Shown in pieces: positions 10,282-22,289 of a stretch of 64,000 nt of DNA. The translations under genes and the position numbers were made by a program. Origin of the DNA: Linum tenue. Taxonomy: Eukaryota > Streptophyta > Magnoliopsida > Malpighiales > Linaceae. Within the stretch, counting starts at the first letter, position 1; each line of letters begins with the position of its first letter. The stretch lies in NCBI GenBank assembly GCA_946122785.1, contig CAMGYJ010000002.1, positions 23,224,492 to 23,288,491 of the forward strand, written 5' to 3'. The notes under the pieces are model-generated. The model was not told the origin of the DNA and ran no database searches. It was given only the letters and a program-made list of their open reading frames with translations.

Positions 10282-11571
10282 CCATAAAAAACTAGTAGAA
10301 TATTTTATACAAAAACCATAATTCTACTGTTTCGTACCGCTAAAAACTACATATCCATTTAGTATTCGATAGGAGGCTCTCTTTGTGAAGTCGCCTAATT
10401 ACAAATGACTTAAGACCACCCCCCACACATGACACAACGCCACAGTTATGACTTCTCTCATCTTCTATTAGCTTAACTTAGCTTAATAAATTCCTTGATC
10501 ATCATAATATATTTCTTGTTGAAAGGAACTCATACCCACTCCACCAACCTCATCGATTGCTCTTTCTTTTTGCTACCACTAAAATACCTTTTGGTGGTTC
10601 AGTTTCCCTCCTTGCATTTTGGAATACCGACACACCAATCATGCATGCACACTCACAAAACTAGGGACCATCAGATTTCACATACACACCACTCTCTCTA
10701 AGTCTCTAATATTTCAAGCCCAACTTTTTTTTTATATGTATTTCGGGCTAGCTCCTCTCTATCTACTCTTTTCTTCCATCCTTCATCCACCCGCTAATCC
10801 AATCTCAGAGTGAAATGATATTTAGTGACACGATCATGAATTAACTGATGATGTATTGATAAAGTATCGTTGAAAATTATGATATAATTTACTCAATCGA
10901 TGATATACTCAAATGTTGTAGTTTATACTAAACTAGAGTTGCTGAATGTTCCATCAGTAATCCATTGGATCATGTTGTACTTGCTTATACAAAAATTTTG
11001 TATATATATGTGGACAATATGATTCGGATATGATATGTAATTTGTGAGTTCCAAACATCGACACGATACGATATCCACAAATCATGCATTAGGTTGATTT
11101 CCCAAAACAGAAATATATATTATGACACCAATTCAATGCAAACAACCAAAAGTGTAAAACAAACGACACTACGACAGGAACTCAATCGACAACGAATCAT
11201 ATAACCTAATAATAACCTCGCATTCAGGATGATAACATCGATATAGTTTTAATCTTTAGACCAATTTCTATCGTACTATCACCCACCCATATTCCCATAA
11301 ACCATCATACCTCAATTCCCATGTACAAACCAATAATCAATAATCTTTCTCCTAATAACAAAAAAAAATAACTACCGTTATGATAATCTTAATTTATCAT
11401 TCCTAAGTAAAAGTTCCAATTCCTAAAATCTTACAACTAACAAAAGTTGCAAATCATATCCCCTTTTTGTCACATCTCAATAAACATCAATCAATAGATA
11501 ACATATTCTGCGGAGGAAAAGAGAGAGAGAGAGCCACTAAATATGTTGTTGTTGTTCCTTCCCAATTCCCT
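10282..11571. other. 3' flank of the MYB gene, otherwise unassigned
   Basis: AT-rich, with tracts of ACACAC and poly-T. It is likely to contain the 3' untranslated region of the minus-strand MYB gene in its last few hundred bases. No further gene or repeat is recognised. Confidence 0.35.
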
Positions 11572-12756
11572 TCACGCTACGCTTATGATGCTGTCCCCAC
11601 TAGACATCCCCTGAAAAGCAGACGACCTCGTCCCGCCGCCCGCCGCCGACGATGACTGCTCGTCGGAGGGAGGACTCGTTGAAAGCCTCAGCGACAGAGG
11701 CAAAAACACTTCCTGATGATGGTGACCGCTGGAACGGCTACTAGCCATCATCCTCTGCTTCCAATTGAGATCAGCCATTTTGGAAGAGGGCGGAATTGGA
11801 ATCGGAATCGGACGAACCAGCTGGTTATTGGGTTTTGTTGTACTCGCCGGCGGTCCCAGCGCTAGCCTCTCCAACGACCCGTCGCCGGTGATTGGTATAG
11901 CCACCGGGAAATTGGGTACCGGAGGAAGCTTCCCCAGCTGCAGCCGGCTGATTGTCTTGATCGGAACAGACGCCGCCACCGCCGCCGCCGCTTCTTGATT
12001 GGGCGATGTCTGCTGGTCTTCAATTTCCATCATAGAATTGCCCACAAACTGTAAAAGGATAATAATCAGTTTCCCAATTTCCCCAAATTTTAGAAACTGT
12101 ACATACATATTAATTAATAATAATAAAATATACTCACGGAACTATCGGTAGTGATGTCAAAGAGGCTGGAGCGGCGGCGCCGGCGATTCTGATTGTTCCG
12201 GCGGAGGAAATACTTCTGAGCGTGGCTGGCCACCTGCGTCGGCGTCCTGCTCTTCACGAAATTCCTCGAAATCCCTCTCCAATCGCCTTTCCCCACTTTC
12301 TGCAGACCCACGAGGAACAATCTGTGCTCCTCCTCTGTCCACGGCACCCCTGCACCCCAAATCAAACAAATTCCCCAATTCAATCAATCAAAATTTTCCC
12401 CAAAAAATTCGCATCCTGTACTGATTTAAGAACCCTAAACCACAATTACCTCGCTTGCGCTCGCGGCTTCTGCCGGAGGCGTGAACGACGTCGTCGGACT
12501 CGTAGCCGGAGGCCACGGCGTCGGCTACTGATAAGGGGTCCTGATTGATCCCCTGGTCGTACTGCGACAAATTGTTCATACTCACGCTCTTTCTGAACGA
12601 GTTCATCCCGGCCGTGACTCGAACCCCGAACAGCATAATACCGCTCTCCCCCGCCGTTCCCCCGCCGCCGCCCTCGCCGGTGGCGTTGGTGGTGTCGCCG
12701 TGGCAGGTTCGGGAGTTGTGCCCGTTGTTTCCGCACTGCGAACAGCTGCGAGACAT
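11572..12756 (-). CDS. SHAQKYF single-repeat MYB transcription factor (MYBD-like)
   Basis: Three exons on the minus strand, 12756-12450, 12349-12138 and 12048-11572, joined at GT-AG sites, give 331 residues. The N-terminus has a CCHC knuckle ([14 protein letters not shown]), followed by [20 protein letters not shown] and [11 protein letters not shown], hallmarks of the plant R-R-type MYB group (Arabidopsis At1g70000/MYBD, At1g19000, At1g74840). The MYB repeat spans residues 103-152, with W106, W126 and SHAQKYF at 144-150, and a basic RRRRR tract follows. Near the C-terminus are a [18 protein letters not shown] block and LSLRLS, which fits the LxLxL EAR repression motif; the protein ends SGDSIISVA like its relatives. 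Family members bind TATCCA/I-box-like sites in the nucleus and act in sugar, light and hormone responses. Which paralogue it equals is inferred. Confidence 0.93.
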
Positions 12757-13281
12757 CTCTCTCTCTTTCTCTCCGTGCCTGCGTCCTGGTCCGTGGAAAT
12801 TGATACCTGAGTCTGCGGAAATTATTTCCGGAGAGAAGGAAACGTTTTCAGAGTGAGAGACAGAGAGGAAATCTGGGAAATTTGTGTCGCTGGTTGATGA
12901 TGAAGTATGTAGTAAGAATGGGAAATTTGTGTGTCTGTTTTTGCGGATCAGACGGTGGGGAATTGGGTAGAATTTAAGGAGGGGAATGGATCAGGTCCGT
13001 CCATCTGTCCGTCCGTGCTTGGGTTTGACGTTTTGCTCGCCGGTCGGTGGAAACGAGAGCAGCTGTTATCGTAACATCCTTACATTTTTGTTCGTGCGTA
13101 TTCTCTTGTGTATTGGTATTTCCCCGGCGACAAATAAAACGCATAGTCTTTTCCAAATCAATACCTTTTTTTTTTCTTACTTTAATTAATTTTTTAGTTT
13201 AAGCATGGTTTGTGCTTGGTACCGTACCAACCATCTGGCCGTAAAAATTGCCTACCAATTGTTAGACCGATACAATGAAGT
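12757..13281. promoter_or_regulatory. 5' leader and promoter region of the MYB gene
   Basis: Just upstream of the start codon (on the minus strand) are AGAGAGA-type leader tracts. No confident TATA box can be picked. The region ends at the target duplication of hAT element D, 526 bp above the MYB start, so that element may bound or alter the promoter. Confidence 0.35.
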
Positions 13282-13289
13282 CTTGTAGT

Positions 13290-13822
13290 TAGGGGTGGGC
13301 ATTCGGTCGGTTCGGTTTCGACCGAACCGAAATTATGAATACCGGATCCCCGAATTCTCCCAAACCCCAAACCGAATTCGAACCGAATTAAAATTCGGTT
13401 CGGTCGGTTTAAACCGAATTGTAATTCGGTTCGGTTCGGTTTTATACACAAAACCGAAATTGAGAGGCTACTTGTATCTTCTCACTTTTAAATTATTTTT
13501 CACCCTTAATATAAACAATAAATATATAATTATATGCATCATCAATGATAAAATCAAACTTTTCAACACATAAGTAATAAAACATTTCAAATATTTATGT
13601 CTGAAAACAAATACAAACATAAAAATCCACCATTTGAGCTTGAAATTACAGTATTTCGGTTTTTCGGTCGGAAATTCGGAAATTCGGTTCGGTTGAAAGA
13701 ACCCTGATTTCCGAAATATCCATATTTCCCTTCCGAATTCCGAACCGAATAGCATTAGTTCGGTTTCGGTTCGGTTTCGGTTCGGTTCGGTTCGGGTTTA
13801 CCGAACCGGTTGCCCACCCCTA
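13290..13822. mobile_element. non-autonomous hAT element D (TCGGTT-repeat type)
   Basis: A 533-bp element with TIRs TAGGGGTGGGCATTCGG / GGTTGCCCACCCCTA and a perfect 8-bp duplication CTTGTAGT at 13282-13289 and 13823-13830. Subterminal arrays of TTCGGTTCGGT units point inward from both ends, and the core is AT-rich. No transposase. Confidence 0.93.
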
Positions 13823-13830
13823 CTTGTAGT

Positions 13831-16711
13831 GATTGATACGACACAGATCAAATTGTCTCAACATTTTGTTATCATTACATTTTTTGTATTATGATTTTTA
13901 TTTTTGTATCGTTTCAACGACGATATCTTATCATCAATACTATCACTTGAATGATTGTTTATGAAATTCGAATCATACCAGTAATTAGCGAGAAAATAAA
14001 ACAGAGATAAATGTTAATGTTATATGTGATTCAGTTCAATATTGTGTGCAAAACCTACTCCACGTAGAAACGGAACACATTTTCTTTATTGATAAGGTAC
14101 GTATATCGGCCACACGGCTTTTACAACAACTGATAAAAACGAGGGCTTATATATTACCTAGCACAACTGATCAGCTAGGGCATAACAAAAAGCTTATAAA
14201 TCACACTTATTAATACGGGAAATAAACGTCTCAAATACGATTGTATCATCAAATATCATCCCGATGATGGATTGGTACGTATATTGTTGTTGTTGCTGAT
14301 GGCTGGCTGTTTGTCGATCAGATACCATAATTCACGTGAGCGTTATATACAATATAGTTGAGTGATTTTTATTTATTATATCTGGCTCTTTTCATCCCTC
14401 TTGTCTAAGAATTAGGGTACGTTTGGTTGTTTTCTTCTCAGGAATTTTGTTGTTTATAGTTGTCGTAACGGGCCAAAATCCAAATTAAAATAAAAGATAA
14501 AAAAAAAAAAAAAAAGGTTTGGCATTGGGCAAGAAACTAACTTTTTCTGTAAATATCCAACAAGGAAAGGATAACAAGGAGACTCAGAGAACGTTCATTG
14601 TTGTGGCCGTGTTGGATTTGGTTAAGCCAATAGGATAAAGTTTAAAGAATGATATTTTTTTTTTCACTCATCAAAATGACAAGGTTTTACTTCACTGGGA
14701 ATATTTATTTATGTTAATTATTCCTATCTCCAGAAATTAAATGGGGGAATCTGTATATGCCTAGTATCGGATGTTTTACAATAACTAAGGAAACAAAATT
14801 TAAGTACTGTGATCATCTTGTTTAATTTAGTGGTATTAGGAGAACTCTAGAGATGATCTTGCGATAGTCGAATGTTTAGCTTATAAGAGTCGTCACTCGA
14901 TATATTCTTGCACTCAGTTTGTTTTTGGCTCAGATTATGATATTATGTACTAGATTATATATGATTACTATGTTCGCGACTTTGTTCTCCGTTCAATTGC
15001 TTAATTTGAGATAATGGTATTTGTAAGATATTTTATTAAGAAAATCTTATTTAATGTAGTGCCTTAACATTGTTATTTCAGGACTTCAACGGGAGGGTAA
15101 CTTTTCAAGATAAAAAAAAAATCTTCTTGGATTCCTTTTATATGAAACTAGCTTATAACCCGGCCCATTGGCCGGAATATTTATATTTGATTATTTATAT
15201 TTTTATGTTACGTTTAAGCTAATCAACCGGTTTAATTTTATTGACAATCTTTCGATCAAGATGATACAGAAAGAAATAATATATAGGTCTAACATTCAAA
15301 AAAATACCATCATCATTTAAGAATATAAAATGTATCATTAATTCCATTTTCATAATGATATTTAAGCCCTCATTAAAATGCTATTGGTTAGTTGATTGTC
15401 AAGAAAGAGGGTATAAAAGCTCAGTGAAATTCCACACGACCCATAGATAGTTTGAAACTAAATCTTAAACCTCACAATCCTACATAAAGGTTTAATGCGC
15501 TCCTTTTATGAATAATATGCCACTAATCAAAAAGAAATAGAGAGTTGTTGATTGAAGTCAACTATATACTAACAACTCAGCTAAGAGAGGACCATCAAAA
15601 CTTGAGAGCAAACGACAAAATTAGGGTTATCTCCAACATACTAATAGACTCAATCAAAGTAATAATGCACAACATTAAACACTCCTTGTCTATCAGTTCC
15701 AATAGGTTGAATAATGAATCGACCTACTTCAATAAATCAATCAATGATTCCTTGTTTTAAGATAGAAATAGGTTGTGATAGATGTAAAAACCATAAATAT
15801 AAAGATCCAATAGTCACCACTCTTCGTTTTACAACCAAATTTTTATCTCAAGAGACATATGTTTCAACCAAAAATTCAATTTCTAATCCTCCTTCTGCAA
15901 CTCCATTATTTATTAAACTCTTTTACTTACCCAACTTAAATCCCCAACAATAAAACCGGCGTGCCAAGAGATACCGGATGATTGATTTTCAAAGGCGGCC
16001 TTGTTCTGGGAAGTGAAAGGGGTGCAAACTATTGTACGATGGAGGGAATTTTCGAGGAAGTTAGAAAGAGATAACAACAAAGATAAAAACCACAAAATTT
16101 AAATTGAAAAATGCAAGGACAAAACACGTAGTGACAAAATTAATATTTTCCATGTTAGCCAATTACCAATTTACCTTTAGCAAAAATAAGGGGAGAGAAA
16201 GAATTTTAAAATTGAGAAAGTACATGAAACTCTACAATGAAAATTGAAGTATCAAGCACCATAAAAATACATATGGTATACTTAGTGGGCTTGCTAATCA
16301 TGATGGAAAGTCCTGCAATTTTCAGAGAGTTGAACTTTGTGTATATTTTGTATTCAAAAAGTCACAACAAATTTATTCAGTGTAAATGGTTGTGATTGTT
16401 ATCTTTGTTTGAAGAGACTCGGGTTCAAATCCTGATGTTGATATTTTTTCATGTGAGATAAATATTTAATTGTAAAGACAAAAATGTCCTTCCTACTTTC
16501 ACTCTCGTTGCAGGAAATTTAAAATGGAGAAAAGTACACAAAAGTGTACTATATATTATTGGTGGATAATACTTTTCTATTTTTTGTAGTTTTGAAATTA
16601 TATGATTGAAAAAAATTATTTTGTACAAAAAATTTATAAATGATAAGAATAATCTAATATTTTCAGATAAATTGACATAAGTTAAGTTAGAAATCGGAAT
16701 GTTTGTTTTTA
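13831..16711. other. long AT-rich spacer with unresolved repeat debris
   Basis: No gene is seen. Items noted: a pair of short ACGTTTGGTTG and TTGTTG words near 14420 like one end of a MITE; an A-run at 14498-14514; and a palindromic CCCGGCCCATTGGCCGG at about 15160-15176 after ACTAGCTTATAA, which resembles the end motif of some plant repeats but cannot be assigned. Open frames of 60-79 codons have no domain. Confidence 0.35.
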
Positions 16712-16868
16712 TGTTATGACAATCGCGTGGCTCATATGGTGGCCAGGAAAGCCCTTTTATTGTACCCGGCTGGAAGTCGCTGTTTTGATTTCACTGGCTG
16801 GCTTCATGCCAGAATGTAACTATCATTTTTATCAATATATCTGATTATCTTTGGTTAAAAAAAAAAAT
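16712..16868 (+). pseudogene. LINE ORF2 tail: last ~35 codons plus poly(A)
   Basis: The frame YDNRVAHMVARKALLLYPAG followed by SRCFDFTGWLHARM and a stop is the very end of an RNase H-bearing LINE ORF2; the relic at 29.3 kb ends with the similar FVGWLH. A short AT-rich 3' region and an A11 run (16857-16867) follow. Everything upstream is missing. Confidence 0.78.
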
Positions 16869-17349
16869 TGATTTTCAGCTTTTCGAAACTTCGTTTTGTA
16901 AAATTGTTTGTCTAGATTTAAGCTTTTGAGGTAAATTGGGCCGAATATAGACATTATTTCAATAGGAATGAGGTACCAGAAACTAAAAAGAAACTGAAGT
17001 AGCCGGCTCAGCTTAGGCCTTATAATATAAGCATCCATCTTATGATCAGCATCAATTAGTATTTAGTAGTATATGATATGCAACAGTGTACAATGGAGGG
17101 GATAACTTTTACTATTTCCCCACTTTTGTTTTCTTTTACGATGGGATGATGTTGAGAGTTGGAACAACAATTAGTGGATAACTATTATATATGCATATTT
17201 TTTTGGTATGATTGCTGTATATTATATTTTGTATGGGGCAAATTATTATATTGGTTATAGAGACACAATGGTGGTAACAATGAGTAGCCAATGTTGATAT
17301 TGACATGAATTTCGTTTTAAAAACAGGTGCGGGGAGGGAGGCAGAGAGA
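16869..17349. other. unassigned AT-rich spacer
   Basis: AT-rich DNA with no open frame of note. Nothing recognised. Confidence 0.35.
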
Positions 17350-17687
17350 GGTTATCAAACCACTCGTATGTCGGTCGGTAGAGTCGGGTTCAACTTGTAT
17401 TGGTTAAAAACCTGTTGGAAAATCGTTGATATAAAGCGGCAGTCAAAATCGATAAAAAAATTATGATGGTTTCTCTTTTTAGTTTATAATGTAATAATTT
17501 ATTTAAATATGGATGAAGATTATAGGTAGATTGTCTTAAGATAGACGATATAAATGCACAATTCATTTGGTTAATGATCTTTTATTTTTTCATTTATTTT
17601 GTAATAACTAACTATAAACTAGTTAGACTCCGGTCAGACTATACGATTTGTTAAACCAGTATAATGATATAAGCGGGTTTGACAATC
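17350..17687. mobile_element. MITE family GGTTRTCAAA, copy 2
   Basis: Ends GGTTATCAAA and TTTGACAATC are inverted repeats. The interior shares ATATAAAGCGGCAGTCAAAA, AATTCATTTGGTT and TAAACCAGTATAA with the copy at 1276-2275. It is non-coding and 338 bp long. The superfamily is uncertain because no target duplication could be fixed. Confidence 0.6.
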
Positions 17688-18490
17688 TCATTCTTGTTCT
17701 AGAATGGTCTAAGATATATGGAGATTGGAGAGAAGAAAAGGGGCATATAACCATATATAATTATAAACAGGAACAAGAGAAAGGAATGGTGGAAGAGCCA
17801 AACCCCTTCTCTACCGTCAATTGAGCATAATAGCATATTCCTTCCCTCAACAAATACTTGTTGCTTAATTTTTAATGGCCTATTTTGGTCATTCTGCCGT
17901 TATTATAGATGCAATTTTTGGTTAGAGCTTTTAAATAAGTGTTTTTACAAAAATGTTGAATGTTTAAAAAAAAGAAGTCATTGTTTTGCTGCTGTGAAAT
18001 GTTGCGGGATGGAGAGGAAGGCAAGTCGATTTTTAATCTATTGTGATTCTTTTTTAAAATTTTTTTTGTTAATCCACGTGTAAAGGTGCAGACTCGATAA
18101 TGCCAATTCAACTCATTCCATCAGTTTAGTCAAACTGTTAATTAACACCGTTAGAACATTGGACGGAATTGGATATTCTGTGTATTCGAAAGTTGTGGCT
18201 ATATTTGTCACAAACATGAAAGTGTATTTTGTTTATAGTTTCTTAATAATTGACATAATCAAAGATTGGGGTGTGCTGAAGAAAAAGAAGAAAAAAACAT
18301 GCAGTCCACAACGGATGATGATATAAATATTGTCCCCCTGCTTTATCCCATGAAGTTGTAAACTGCTAGCTCAAAGAACGATTTTGGATGTTGCAGTTAG
18401 GGTTTTGCTACTGATCTAATGGATTCATGGCAACATTCAGCAACTATCTTTAGCTATTAAATACGCAGCGTCGAAGATATTAGACAATAA
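17688..18490. other. spacer upstream of the tRNA genes
   Basis: AT-rich, with GAAGAAAAAGAAG runs near 18280. The words GTTAGAACATTGGACGGAATTGG (18150) and GTGGCTATATTTG (18196) recur in part near 61740, suggesting a shared degraded repeat. No gene. Confidence 0.35.
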
Positions 18491-18564
18491 GTCTGGGTGG
18501 TGTAGTTGGTTATCACGTTAGTCTCACACACTAAAGGTCCCCAGTTCGAACCTGGGCTCAGACA
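18491..18564 (+). tRNA. tRNA-Val (anticodon CAC)
   Basis: A 74-base cloverleaf with acceptor stem GTCTGGG/CTCAGAC (one G-T wobble), D-arm with TAGTTGG, anticodon loop TCTCACA reading CAC, T-arm CCCAG-TTCGAAC-CTGGG and discriminator A. No intron. Internal A and B boxes are present and a T-rich stretch at 18570-18582 can stop RNA polymerase III. It closely matches the standard plant nuclear tRNA-Val. Confidence 0.96.
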
Positions 18565-18801
18565 TTTGATTTTTAATTTTTTAGTCTTTCACCACAGAGC
18601 AGCGTTGACAACTTGACATTCTCAAAAGCCTAAAGTGAGGAACTTGGGCCTGCCAATTGAATACGGATTTACGACTATTTAACATTTCCTTAAATCAAGA
18701 ACCCAGACTGAGGAACTTGGGCCCGATAGTTGAATACGGGCTTAATTTCCTTAAATTAAGGCCCAGGTGAGCCAGCTAAAAAAGAATTCCGGAACAGGGA
18801 T
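18565..18801. repeat. imperfect direct repeat between the tRNA genes
   Basis: GAGGAACTTGGGCC with GAATACGG and TTTCCTTAAAT occurs twice (about 18635-18696 and 18709-18765), the second copy with a short deletion. An A6 run at 18778-18783 would be the T-run terminator of the minus-strand tRNA-Trp. Confidence 0.6.
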
Positions 18802-18873
18802 TGAACCCGACGTGAATCGAACACGCAACCTTCTGATCTGGAGTCAGACGCGCTACCATTGCGCCACGGATCC
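18802..18873 (-). tRNA. tRNA-Trp (anticodon CCA)
   Basis: On the minus strand a 72-base tRNA starts GGATCCGTGGCGCAATGG, has the anticodon loop CTCCAGA reading CCA, a T-arm with GTTCGATTC and ends TCGGGTTCA. No intron. It is divergent from the CCB4 start 98 bases away, so its 5' flank is shared with the CCB4 promoter region. Confidence 0.95.
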
Positions 18874-18971
18874 GGATGTTGAATGATTACCCACTAGACT
18901 TATTACGACAATGCTGAACCCAAGTTGTCTAAAGTCTAAAACACTAAAGCGAAGCAGATTGGTTTTTCCTC

Positions 18972-20814
18972 ATGAGAGGTTCAATGGAAGCGGGAACTCT
19001 TCTCCGTGGTGCCATTTATTGGAGCTTCAGTTCCCATTCCCAGCGTCACCTTCTCCAGCGGGCTCGTCTCCGTAGAGATGTTCTGGCTTCTTCCTCCAAT
19101 CCACAGGTAATTCAGCTTCGAGCGAAGTCCCGATTGTTAAGCTTGCTTTTGGAATTTACGCCCTCTGATTTCTTCTTCTCTATATTGCCGACGCAGTTGC
19201 AGAAAAGCTATCAGGGGCCGAAGCCGAAGCGAGATTTGGTTCCTGATTGGGTCTCCAACAACGACAGCACTGCTAGAAGCTTGCCCATATACGTTGGAGG
19301 TGCTTCTCTCGTCGCCGTCCTCGTTAATCGCGCCGTTTCCGGTATAGCCCCAGTTGCAGATGCCAGTAGGTGAGGCTCTTAAAGATCCGTCATAGTTGAA
19401 GTTCTCGAATTTTTCAACTGTGATTCCATTGTTGGACTTTATCTCTAAATAGTTTCCAAGGAAATTTAGCAAAGCTACTGAAACTTTGGTACAGTAGAGG
19501 GTAACTTGGCTCAGTCATTTCATGTGATGTTGGTAATTTTGGCAGTTCGCAGTCAAGAGCCGATCTACTGGCACTTGGGTTGGCTGTGACCAGTATACTA
19601 ACTGGCCTGGTATGGCTGACAATCAAGCCAAAGTCTATCTCTGTGGTGAGATTCTTAAGACTGTGTTTTGAAATGTTGGTCCATAGCTGCTTTCCCTTTG
19701 TTGAAATCACTTGCGGCTAAGTGATCTTGTTCTCTTGGTTGAGTATTTCTCCAGGTGAATCCGCTAGGTGTGGAATGTCGGATGATATCTTCCCACTTAC
19801 CTGACCCTTTAATTGCAGAGTTGTTATGGTACTGCTCCACGAGCAAAAGGGGTTTTCTTGCTCTTTGTTTCCAGGCTTTTTTTTCCAGTTCGGAGCATTA
19901 ATGGATTTTGATGTTTCCAGGGCATGGGAGTCTCTATCGTCGGTTACATGCTGCAGGTGTCTAGTGGTTGTGTATGATGGTACTTGTATATTGCAAATTG
20001 GAGTTGCAGCTGAGTCTCCTGATGGCGAAGCACTGGCTGTGGATGCTGCCAGGTTGACTGAAGGTTCAGTTTATCAAGGTGTTATGAAGTCTGGTAGTCG
20101 TAAGTAATAAAGCATACTCTTTTGGTTTGTTTGAGCTTCTGACTTGCCTTGCCACGACCTGAGATCGATGCTTGATTAGGAAATGCAGTTTCTTTGATAT
20201 CGTCAGTTACTGTTGTGTGCTGGTACCTGTGCAGAGAGTTATTTGGCAAACCTATCTCTGTATCCTGGGAGGTCAGAGCTGCCATTTTTACCTTCCAACA
20301 CACAGGTGAGCTTGCTGTGGTTTCCTGCAAACAATTATGTTTGTTCATTGCCCCTCGAGAATTCTGGTTTTGTTAACTCTTCACTCCGGATGGTGTTTGA
20401 AATTCTTCAGGCAGTGATTTTGCAGCCTCTTGGAGACAAAGGAATTGTAATTATTGGAGGTGACATGATTAGGGGTTTCACAACTGCTGATCAGGTGTGT
20501 GTACTTCCTTATTTTCGTTATACATCATCTCTCCCACACCACACCTCATCTCATCTCTTCTTGTGTCATGCCTCTTTAGCTCCAGCATTCTCCATTTGCT
20601 TCAATTTTACATTCTTTCTCAAGTTTGCAACTAACCAACATTCTATGGGACCTACGGCTTTCACCCCATTTAGATGTCGTTTCTATATTATTATAAATAT
20701 GCCCTACTCATGTTTCTGCAGGCGTGGATTACTTATCTAGGAGAAAAACTAGATACAACAATTGCAAAACATACTATTAGTGGAACCCCCTTGAAGATCC
20801 AGGACAGAGTTTGA
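18972..20814 (+). CDS. CCB4: cytochrome b6f haem-attachment factor CCB4, plastid
   Basis: Eight exons (18972-19106, 19197-19369, 19546-19645, 19755-19828, 19921-20099, 20235-20305, 20411-20494, 20722-20814) with GT-AG junctions give 302 residues. The first ~50 are basic and Ser/Arg-rich, fitting a chloroplast transit peptide. The mature part matches CCB4: GPKPKRDLVPDWVSNND, RSLPIYVGGASL, the SRADLLALGLAVTSILTGLVWL membrane segment, VNPLGVEC, WAWESLSSVTCCR, VYQGVM, SYLANLSLYPGRSELPFLPS, and AVILQPLGDKG...TTADQ. CCB4 is a thylakoid protein that, with CCB1-3, attaches haem c(i') covalently to cytochrome b6 on the stromal side. The start at 18972 is the first ATG; a second at 18984 (MEAG) would match the family start equally well. 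Two in-frame acceptors (after 19196 or 19202) could begin exon 2. Confidence 0.93.
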
Positions 20815-22289
20815 GATCAACTGGTGTACTTATTTTCCCTCCCACATCATTTATATGGCCCACATTGGGCTCAAGGTAACTTCAGTTTGGTATCTCTGAA
20901 TGGACTGAAGCACCTGCATTCTGCCTAAGCATTACCTTAGTAGCATTATCTCGTGATTATCTACGTATTTTAGATTAGGATGTGGGATAGATGGCCCTCG
21001 AGATGGCTATAGGCATAATGTTTTCTTAACATCTTTACGATGTTTCTGGATAAGTCTATGTCTTATAGTACTTGATGCTGATGCCTTTAGAATTATGTTG
21101 CATTGTTCTTTCATATTGCTGAACCGAGCCCTCTGCATTTGAGAGAGAGAGGGAATGAAATAGAGCACTTTCTGGAAAAAAGGAATATATGATCCAACCC
21201 GATTGTCATTAGTATGAGTGATTCCAGAGTACTTGTTAGCTCATTTTAATATTTGTTCATTATAGCTGGCATTATCTGTGATAGTGCTTTAGCAGGTGTA
21301 CATACTTGGCCTGTAGTACCAATATAATAGAAATTATAGATAAGTGAGACCAGTTACAGGGTTTCCTTTACTCGAAACCACTTATCAATCCCATTGAAAT
21401 CAGTAAAACATTTAGGTGGTGTATAGGGAATACCGTACTTCCGTATTAATAGCTTTGCTTCAAACATCTGATCACTTAGTGTCATGAACTTGAATTTGTG
21501 CCTTGTAGTTTTACATACCACGCAAAATCATTGATGACAGTTCTGGTTTGGTTCTTATCAGTTTCAGTATTCTGTTTACAGGCCCTGGCATTTTTTGCAG
21601 CTTCGGTTTTATTTCGTGCTTCGCCAGCGATGCAATACGCAAGCAAACCCTTTCTGTCTGTCCATATGCCACACTTCCCATCTTCAACTGGTGCTGCCTG
21701 TTGCTGTGGATTATCTGTACGCACCTTAATGCTTTTATTATATATATGGCCGTGTCGATCCTATTTGTACATACATAAATACATTCTTAGCCTCTATATA
21801 CTTGTTCTGTTGTCCGTTGTTCTTGACTTGGCTCTTTCTTGCATGATGCAAATGGCGCGTTCCCAAAACCCAACCCTGACATTACTTAAATGCACAGTTC
21901 TATATTGATTGTTTGCTGTTGTTGAAACAGTGTGTCGACCTTGTCCAAATTGCAACGGTCGAAATTTTCAAAAGGCTCATCCATCCCCACATTCAATCCT
22001 TAACTTTCTCATTTGTCTGAATAGGGGTAAACGAAAGAAGGAACGAAAGAATCATTTCATTTCAATATGTTGAAACCAACCCTTTACATCATCTGTATAA
22101 TAACTGTGTGAAAATTCGCATGTCAGTAGAGGAACAAGCACAGAGAGATTCGCCCCCCAAAAACAGGGCGGAAAGGAAGAAAATAATTGAAACAATTTAG
22201 CAAAAGAATCGGTTGCTGGTATATGTGAACAATTCTCTCTGTGTGTGTTTGTTTTACAAGACACCCCAAAACCTGTGGTGAACTTCCGA
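20815..22289. other. convergent 3' flanks of CCB4 and the GT92 gene
   Basis: Holds the 3' untranslated regions of the two genes, which point towards each other. A 136-codon open frame at 21498-21908 is cysteine-rich but lacks any domain I know, and sits in low-complexity transcribed flank. I do not call it a gene. Confidence 0.4.

Noticed and set aside
12146..12736. Alternative frames overlapping the MYB exons
   Set aside because: Arginine-rich shadows of GC-rich MYB coding sequence; the spliced three-exon model explains all conserved motifs.
15147..15180. Possible Helitron end (CTAG followed by a CCCGGCC...GGCCGG palindrome)
   Set aside because: Only one end-like signal is visible, with no matching TC start or second terminus, so a Helitron cannot be supported.
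21498..21908. 136-codon plus-strand frame downstream of CCB4
   Set aside because: Cysteine- and leucine-rich translation without known motifs, in the convergent 3' flanks. No evidence of coding.
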